Assembly: GCA_016748015.1 (NCBI GenBank) | Contig: JAAOMT010000519.1 | Location: forward strand, 202,046 to 266,045 | From: Geosiphon pyriformis | Taxonomy: Eukaryota; Glomeromycota; Glomeromycetes; Archaeosporales; Geosiphonaceae | DNA: 64,000 nt | Reading direction: 5' to 3' | Shown: one piece after another, positions 56,276 through 64,000 of the stretch | Numbering within the stretch: position 1 is the stretch's first letter | Layout: every line of letters begins with the position of its first letter | The notes under the pieces: model-generated | What the model saw: only the letters and a program-made list of their open reading frames with translations | The model's database searches: none | What the model was told of the DNA's origin: nothing | Made by a program: the position numbers and the translations under genes

Positions 56276-59200
56276 TGATAGAGTATGAGTAATCTGCCTT
56301 AGATCTATTAGTATTTATGCAATTGGAGTAACACATATTATCCCTTAAATATATTGTCTGAGATCTGCAACTTGCTGCAATCAAATCGTCTTCGAAGATT
56401 AAAAGCCTCTATTCGATATCTAAACAGCTGAATTTTCGGTTTTTTTGATCAAGTATAACACTTTTGATCTAAATATGATTTACTTCTAGGTAGATTATTT
56501 TACTACCCAAAATGTACTATAACCGAGTGAAACTTTTGGTTTCAAAAGTCCCAATATATCAAAAAAATTCAATTTTAATAATCAGCTTTAAAAGTTAGAT
56601 GTCACTTTTGTATTCTTTATATTACAATATATAATAATAACAGGCTAAAAAACATATTTATCATTTATTTTTTATATTATTTAATAAGAATCTCATCCCA
56701 TAATGAAAAAATATTCCGTCTCTAGTAATATTTAATATTATTATGATATCCTGATATAGAGGTAACCACTATTCAATTAATTCACTTAAAATTACCATTA
56801 ATTGTCCTTGTTTTGAATACTGAGATAAGGCAAATAATAAAAAAACTTTATAATAAGATTTTATATTAAACTTGAATCTTATTTTTATTATCATGAAAAT
56901 AAGCCTAAAAAACCTCATACTTATCAAATAAATATGACAGTATGCATAAATGAAAATGGCTAACATTGTAAATTAAATGTTTTTAATTTAAATTATTATT
57001 TTAACCTAGTAAAAATTTAAACCATAATTTTTTTCTTATTATTTTCTATGAATAAAACTCCATGCTATAAGTTTATTTTTAAAATATATTCATATGTAAA
57101 TATCATTGATAAGGAAATGTTTTATAATCAATAGCCCTGAAAGTCAAAAGCATATGGGTGCTTATTATAATAATAAAACATTTTTTTTTGAATTTACTAC
57201 TTAATTTAAGAGTAACTTAAAAGTTTTAGTAAAAATAAATGTTATAAGGTATATATGCTATAAAAAATTGCACATGATTAAAGGGTCCGTTAAATGTATT
57301 AAACTAGCAACATTAAAATAATTTAAAAAGAATAATTGTGGTGGAAAATCTATTATTGATAAACGTTCTAAAACATCTGTTTACCGCCGAAAATCTGATC
57401 TAAAATCAAACTCCATTGGTTGTAACTCTTTTGTAATTCCATAGCATTCAATGATATATTTGCAGTAGGGACAAAAAAAAATGCGTAAAAAACTATTTCG
57501 ATACAATTTTCAATGTTAAAAAAGAAATAATAAAAACAATATGGTTTTCTTAAAAGAAAATAGATTATTTGGATTGATATATTCGATATTTTAGCTGTTT
57601 TAAGACATTTCAAAAGGAATTTTCGCAACCCCACTTTGTTTATACTTTTTCTCGGAATTGAATTCTGCCTCTCTCTTATCTGCTCTTAAGAATAACAAAT
57701 CCTCCTATTTCCACTTGATCTAAAATTATTATTTCATTGGGAGAAATCCATTCCAGACATCCTTTGCAGCTTTCAAATTTATATACTTTTAAATTTAGAC
57801 ATTTTCACTAGTCCATGTTCTCCAGGTCTTTAAAATTGGTGAAGATTTAAAAAATTTACACCAAAGTAGATTTTCGAATGTGTAATAATATTCTAAACAT
57901 TTCAACAAGCCGATTTTATATCTCTTTTGTCAATATCACAAAATAAACATCTAGGAGATCTAGTAGTATGAATATGCCAAGCTGCCACCTAAAAGCTAAT
58001 GGTAAAAAAGCTTCAAAATCCAAAAATTCCCCTTTAGAGTCATTTCAATAGATTAAGCTATTTGCTTTTGCTGCTTTTAAATGCATTTTCTAAATTTTTT
58101 GTTGTTCCCGATAAATTTTTGTGGTTTTTTTCGTCACATGATTGAAGTTTGTTGCATTAAAAAAAAATATGTGAAGCAAACTTTATGATAATAAAAAATT
58201 GGAAATTGTTAAAATAAATAAATATCGAAATTCAATTTGTTGACTTTTGAAAAAAATTCAATATTTAGAAATTATAACAATATTATTGTTTTATAAATAA
58301 TATTTGCACTGAGTATTAATTTATTCTTTGAACAAATAATTTCTTAAATTTTATAATTTGTTATAAAAAATATAATAAAAAACCAATAAAACCAAAATTT
58401 AACAATTTAAAAATAAAATATATTTATATTATTTTTAAAACTTTTAATTATTAAATTGCTAATACTTAAATAATTAAATGTTTTTTATAGTTTTGCAAAT
58501 ATATCTTTCAAGAAAGACAAATAATCAAAGACAATAATTGAATCAATTATCAAATTAATTAATTCAGTAAATAATAGTTATTGTATTTCAGTTGTTTAAA
58601 TTATTTAAAAAAAAAGTGAAAAGCTATTTTAAGAGCTTTTTTATCTTTTAATCTATTGGCTTTTAAAAATTATTTATTAAAAAATTAGTGTACATAATAT
58701 CACAAGTTTTAAAATTAATTGATCAAAAGTTATAAATCTGATTTCTTGTAAGAAGTTTTTTAATATATATTATATAATGTAGTTTTGATTCAGGTAGCTG
58801 GTCACATGTAAAAATTGAATGAACCGTATTTATTATAATATATATATATATATGCTGTGTGTAATTAGATAGTAGTTGAATTACATTCAATAAAACAATT
58901 TTTTTTAAAAAAATAAGATTTAAAATTATAATCATAATTATAAAATATTTTATATAAGCATATATAATATTATTTTAAAAAATTAAATAAAATTAAAATA
59001 TATTTATTTTATTTTTATTTGTAAAAAAAAATTAATTTTTAAAATCTGTCAAATTTCGAGAAATAATAATAATTATAATTATTAAGAATATAACAAAAAT
59101 ATTAATAAAAATATTTACTTAATATATTTATACAAAATGAAAAATAATTTGTATTTTATAAATTTTAACATAACAAAAAAGACATGATATAATATTAAAC

Positions 59201-59949
59201 TAAAATTAAAATATTATTTTTAAAAAAGTTATAAAAAACTAAATTTACACAATATCTTTATATATATATATATAAAGATATAGAAAGTAAACTAATAAAA
59301 TTATTCATAATTCAAAATATATAATCTTGAATTGATAATTTATTAAGCCAATTAATCCCATTGTTGGTATCGAGCCTAAGATTTAAATATTTTCACTACC
59401 ATTCATTCATGTTTCTTGAATATGAATAGAGTTCTACCTGAAATAAATATTGAAAGTTTTGCTTTCTTATTTCTTAGAATTCCCCGTTATCGCAACTCAT
59501 TTCCTCAATAATTTCAATTAATACTGTAATCAGTCATACAAAGCCAAAAAGGATTGTAAATTAAATGCTGATGAGTGCATATATGGACAATAAATGAATC
59601 AGTGCAGATTGTAAAATACCAGTTTTATATCAGGTTGTCAGCTGACTAAAATCAGGAAAAATCTTTTGCCCCAAAATTTTATTCAGCAAGAAAAAAAAGG
59701 GCTCGAATAATTTATACGCATTGAATTTATTATTCATTTGTCTACCTTTTGTTCTAAAAGATAACTAAGTGGAGTGGAATTCCACAAATTGAATATCATT
59801 CTAAAATTATATAAAGTGAAAATATCTAACAAAATTACAATTTTTCGTTCTTCATTTGAGAACTATAAATCAGGTAACTAGAAAGTAAAAAAGAAAAAAA
59901 AATTTTTTTTTTACTCTTCTTATATAATTGCCAATCAGTTATTTATATA
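56276..59949. other. AT-rich intergenic DNA
   Basis: No supported gene. Frames at 56769-56966, 57368-57634 and 58723-58935 (all minus) are A/T-driven. Positions 58150-59340 are nearly pure A/T and include the palindrome at 59252-59281. Confidence 0.55.
59252..59281. repeat. Perfect 30-bp palindrome with AT core
   Basis: ATATCTTT and its complement AAAGATAT flank an alternating AT core of 14 bp, making a fully self-complementary site able to extrude as a cruciform. It is embedded in an A/T desert. Confidence 0.75.
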
Positions 59950-60620
59950 TTACCACTTTACAGAAAATGAAACCAATGGTTGGTGAGGATATTGATTATT
60001 GATTAGTTTTTTAGCTTTAAAGATTTGATCTAATTTAGTAAATAGAAATTGAGCATTGTTGTCAAGTGGAATTAGTTTGTTTTCCAAGCTCAATGAGCTA
60101 ATTGGGATATATGGAAGAGATCTAAATCTGTAATCATATTTCACTTGATAAATATTAAAATATAAAAGGAAAGTGTTTATCATGATTAATAATTTGATTC
60201 AATTTAATATGACCACAATTGAACTCAAAAAATCAAATAATTTTAAATAATAATAAATGTACCTTTTATTCGGGATTCATTTACTTTCTGATAAGTTGGA
60301 GTTTTCAGAGACACTTTTTTTACAAACGAGCCACATAAGTATTGCTTGTTTCTTAATTTTGAATTTTGAGATGACTTGTTAAAAAAATTGGATGGTTCAC
60401 TTTTTGAAAAATTTGTTGAGATGATTGGTTTTCTTTGAATCTCTTTGAGATTAGTATCAGGTTCAATATGCTCGTAAGACATAAGTCTATTAAATGAGGA
60501 TATAAGTGATTGTTCATGGTCTTGTATTTCTGTATTATTAATACAGTAATTGACTTGAACGGATTTGTCTTTGACATTGAATAAATTTTGATAGTGTTGT
60601 AATGGAAAAGTTTCGTCCAT
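59950..60620 (-). CDS. Two-exon protein of unknown function
   Basis: Exons 60263-60620 and 59950-60143 (minus) join across a 119-bp phase-1 intron (GTACAT...ATCAAG) to 183 residues. It starts at ATG 60620. The protein is polar, rich in Asn/Ser/Lys/Gln, with no signal peptide or membrane span. Segments such as QHYQNLFNVKDKSVQVNY, KPIISTNFSKSEPSNFF and KYDYRFRSLPYIPISSLSLE are protein-like, and the frame is retained on both sides of the intron. I recognise no domain. The gene sits alone in AT-rich DNA, so an orphan or fast-evolving gene is likely; a chance pair of open frames is the alternative. Confidence 0.45.
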
Positions 60621-62020
60621 TATAATTTTAACCTCAATTATCGGGCTGTGATGTTTGGTTATTTTATAAGCTGAATCTTTAAAGCAGAGTTTGGCTACAA
60701 TTAATGAAGATCAGTTAAATAAAGTGTGATGGACTTTTTTGTGATGAAATTATTATTATTATTATTATTATTATTATTTTTATTTTTTGAAAAGTTGAGG
60801 CTTTATTTATATAAAAATTTTCATATATTTGAGAATTTCAATAATGAATAAATTATAAAAATTTATAAACTTTCGAAATTGGAAGTTTAGAAGCTTTATA
60901 TAAAGATCAAAAAACTTTGAAACTTAAAAAAGCCTGCTATTATTACGATCACCCCTTTTTCAATCATTTCGTTTCATTTAAACAATTTTTTTTCTGGTAA
61001 CATACCCCTTAATCTAGGTGAAATTGAAGATAATAAAAATAGATTTTCTTCTAGTCTATTTTACAATCATCACGCATGATTGTTTGACAAAGAAATTTTT
61101 ATTGAGGGATGTTTTTTATTCGTAGTGTTCATCAAATGATTTCCTTGGGACGGGATTCAAATCCTATGAGTTTTATCAGTCAAAAGATTTTTTTTAATGT
61201 TTAAAGAAAAAAAAAAAAAATAGATGGCTTAAAATCTGCGATGAAAATTCCGATCGTGGAAAAAATACAGTTCCAATATTATTTTTTCACCAAAGTTTAA
61301 AAGGAAATCTCTTTAAGAGTAATTGGGCACGTGGAAAAACTTAGCCTTAAACCTTTATGTTGTTTGTTTGTTCATGTAAAAATTTTAAGCACTCCCCAGG
61401 TTTTTAATTTTCTTTAATGAATTTGTATTTGTGATTACAAAACTTATGATGATGGGAACACCTAGATCGAAGATCTACATAATGATTTGCTATGAATGAA
61501 TTATCTCTCTCTCGATCCTCAGATCGCTTTGAAAAAATTTATTATTATGCCAAAAATCATAAATTTTTGATGTTTAATAATAGAAAATTCTAAGAAAATT
61601 TGCATCAAAGGGAAAATCTTTTAAATTTACTTTTTCAGTTTAGAAGATTTCCCAATTTTCTTGAGATATGAATCTTGGCAGACATGAGAATCATTAATAA
61701 TATATAATTTTAATTATTTCATTGAGATGAAAAGATAATTAAATGCAAGTCTATGATCATTTATTCTAAATCCGTCTTTGATTTTTTATGAATTTTCATT
61801 AATGATCTTCTTCGCCATAAATTGAAAAATAAAATAAAATAAAATTTCCTTCTGACATTTAAAAACAGGAACAAAAAAATATTGTTTAAAGTAATAAAGA
61901 ACACCATTCGTCATTTTTTCCCTCTAATTCGTTTCAAGGGTAAATTTTTAAACGGCAAAAAGGACATCATAAATTCAACAAATATTTATTTATTGAAAAT
62001 TTTGGCTTAACTCGGTTTAC

Positions 62021-62080
<60 letters not shown>

Positions 62081-64000
62081 CACCGTCAATATAAGTCTTT
62101 GAACGGAATATTGACAATGTAACTTGCCGCTCAAAAAAATTCCTTCAGAAATGGGCTGAGCTGTAGAGCTGAACCATAAATACTTTATGTTTTTTATATT
62201 TGGGTAAAAAAATATTTATTAATTAATTAATAATTAATTAATTAATTTTCAAGATCAATTTTGTTTAAACAATGGTAAAGAAAGTTAATAATTTTTTTCT
62301 CTTCTAAAAACGATTAGCTAAATTCTGAATTAAAATAATATTATGGGTAAAAAAATTTATCAAAGGATATTTGTCATCATTTTGGATTGATGATCTTAGA
62401 TTTATTTAGCTTCCCAAGTGGTTGAATGAAAATTTATGATTAATTTTCCAGTGAAAATATTTGCTTACTTAATTTTTGATAAATCAAAAAATTACAATAT
62501 AAAGTTTTAGATTATTGTTATTCCCATAAAACATCAGAAAATTTTTTAGTTTTTTTTTTTTCCAGGCAGCTCGTTAATTAAAATAGATCAGCTGGGGGGT
62601 TGATCAAACACATGAATTTACTAAGCTTTAAAAAAAAAAATTTGAATTGAAAATTTTTATTTTAAGAAGTTAATAGAAAATCCTTTATAAAAAAAAGTTT
62701 CTCTATTCCAAAATAATTTTTTTTTCCAATGTTTTTCATAAAGAACACTCAGGAGTTTATATTAAAAAGAGAATTTCCCAAGAAATTAGTAAAAGGTAAA
62801 TATAAAATATCAAAAAGATATACTTCTAAATCATGACTAAACAAAATTTCGATATCGATAGGAAATTTTTCATTTCGGCGATTAGCTCAAGGAAAATTAA
62901 GTCTGAGAATAAACATAGATATTGAAGTGAACTACCCTCAAAATTGGACTTTTATTTCACGAATTTAGGATATGATGAGCAGGCTTTTAATTCAATTAAT
63001 TGCTTTTTTCCCAAGGGTCTAAGCCTAACTTAAGAGTTTTTTTGTGGAAGTAAACACAGAAAAAATCTATTATTTGTATTACGATCCTATTTTTAGGGAT
63101 TTACCTAATTATCTTGCATAAATAAAAAATGGGAAATTTAATATCGAATATGATTATAATAAAAACTAATCTTACCATTTATTGAGATTTTAATAATAAT
63201 TTTGACAAGATAATATTTATTTCTAGAAGTAACAATATCATAAAAAACATGCTTATATTCTTTTGTTTTGTAATTGAATCAATATCAATTTTTATTCGAT
63301 AAAAATGAACTTTTAAAAAACATTTTGTAACATAGTTTTTTATATGGATTAATTGTTCACCATAGTAAATTTCTTCATTAGTTAAGTCATTCATTCAAGA
63401 TATCTAGATTGTCGAAAATTATTTTGTGAATCTAACTCATATATAGAAAAAAATAGAAAGATGCTTATAAAAAAAAAATTATTATAAACAATTCATGAAT
63501 TTATTTCTTTTATTTCTTTGAGATTCATAAAAATTATATTAGAAAATAAGATTCATTCTAAAAAATCTATTTTAAAACTATTTATCATAGATAATGGAAT
63601 TCGAAATCATCTTTCTTTGTTCCCTATTTCAAGTAAGTCAATTTTATTTAAAAAAATAACTTAAATCTAATTAGCTAAAGTTATGCCATAAAAGTAAATT
63701 AATAAAAAATTTTAATAAAAACTATTATATTATATTATATTATAATCTAATCTTAAAAAAATTATCGGATTAAAAAAATGCCGAAAAAGAAGCCCAAATA
63801 TTTTCTAATCTCACATTCAGATTCAGTCGAAAAAACTTAAAAATGTTTTAGAGTAAAAAAAAATTATAGAATGCAAACATCTCCTTTTAAAACTATTTAA
63901 AATAGGTTTAAATCAATTAAATTTTTTTAGAAAAAATTATCATTTAATTCTTTGTGGTCCTTAAAAAGTTAATTTTGATTGTTTTAATTAAAAAAGCCAA
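60621..64000. other. AT-rich terminal region with microsatellites
   Basis: No gene supported. It holds TTA tracts (60750-60777 and 62021-62080), an ATTA tandem stretch (about 62219-62245) and a weak 71-codon minus frame (63179-63394) with a hydrophobic end that I do not call. Confidence 0.5.
62021..62080. repeat. (TTA)n microsatellite
   Basis: About twenty uninterrupted ATT units, similar in length to the tract at 45718. Confidence 0.9.

Noticed and set aside
57368-57634. 88-codon minus frame
   Set aside because: Composition dominated by Ile, Phe, Tyr and Lys as expected from A/T-rich DNA; no domain.
63179-63394. 71-codon minus frame with a hydrophobic end
   Set aside because: Reads partly protein-like, but the second half is Ile/Leu-rich as expected from A/T-rich DNA; no second exon or homology seen.

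Overview
The window looks like nuclear DNA from an AT-rich filamentous fungus. The best guess is an arbuscular mycorrhizal fungus (Glomeromycotina) or a close Mucoromycota relative. The reasons are strong A/T bias, genes broken by many short GT..AG introns (mostly about 75 to 190 bp), CBM18 and GPI-type chitin deacetylases, Cu-only superoxide dismutases, a Sho1-like SH3 protein, and F-box and BTB-TLDc proteins of the kind expanded in Glomeromycotina. The taxonomic call is inference. I built the gene models by hand from splice signals, reading-frame continuity and family motifs, so exon borders are predictions, although the phases agree at every junction used.

Left block (1658-10635): a secreted class 3 lipase, a BTB-BACK-TLDc protein, a secreted chitin deacetylase with an N-terminal CBM18, and a small single-C2-domain protein, all on +. 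Next (12496-14907) come two Cu-only superoxide dismutase paralogues facing tail to tail. The middle carries a possible 59-residue secreted peptide (17216), an F-box protein with a PP2-like C-terminal half (18643-20081), an unknown polar protein (20876-21460, -), a Sho1-like four-TM SH3 protein (24735-25708), a class II aldolase/adducin-fold protein (26432-27558, -), a JEN1-like MFS carboxylate transporter (28131-29854, -), a second F-box protein (30593-31686, -) and a VCX1-like Ca2+/H+ exchanger (37302-39275, +).

A very A/T-rich desert (39276-44934) follows, then a small tail-anchored protein (44935-45399). The right block (49407-56275) holds a GPI-type chitin deacetylase, a Tc1/mariner remnant, a 5'-truncated lipase and an inverted BTB-BACK-TLDc gene. 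It contains the same three families as the left block. The last part is AT-rich and carries one two-exon gene of unknown function (59950-60620, -).

Many products fit the cell surface: chitin deacetylation, extracellular superoxide removal, lipid hydrolysis, a Sho1-like sensor and a carboxylate carrier. Together they suggest wall remodelling and host or stress interaction, but nothing here proves co-regulation. The most interesting points are in-frame micro-exons that carry the catalytic Asp pair in both chitin deacetylases, the duplicated lipase/BTB-TLDc/deacetylase set, and the inverted Cu-only SOD pair with a conserved 32-nt last exon. No CRISPR array, rRNA or convincing intact tRNA was seen.
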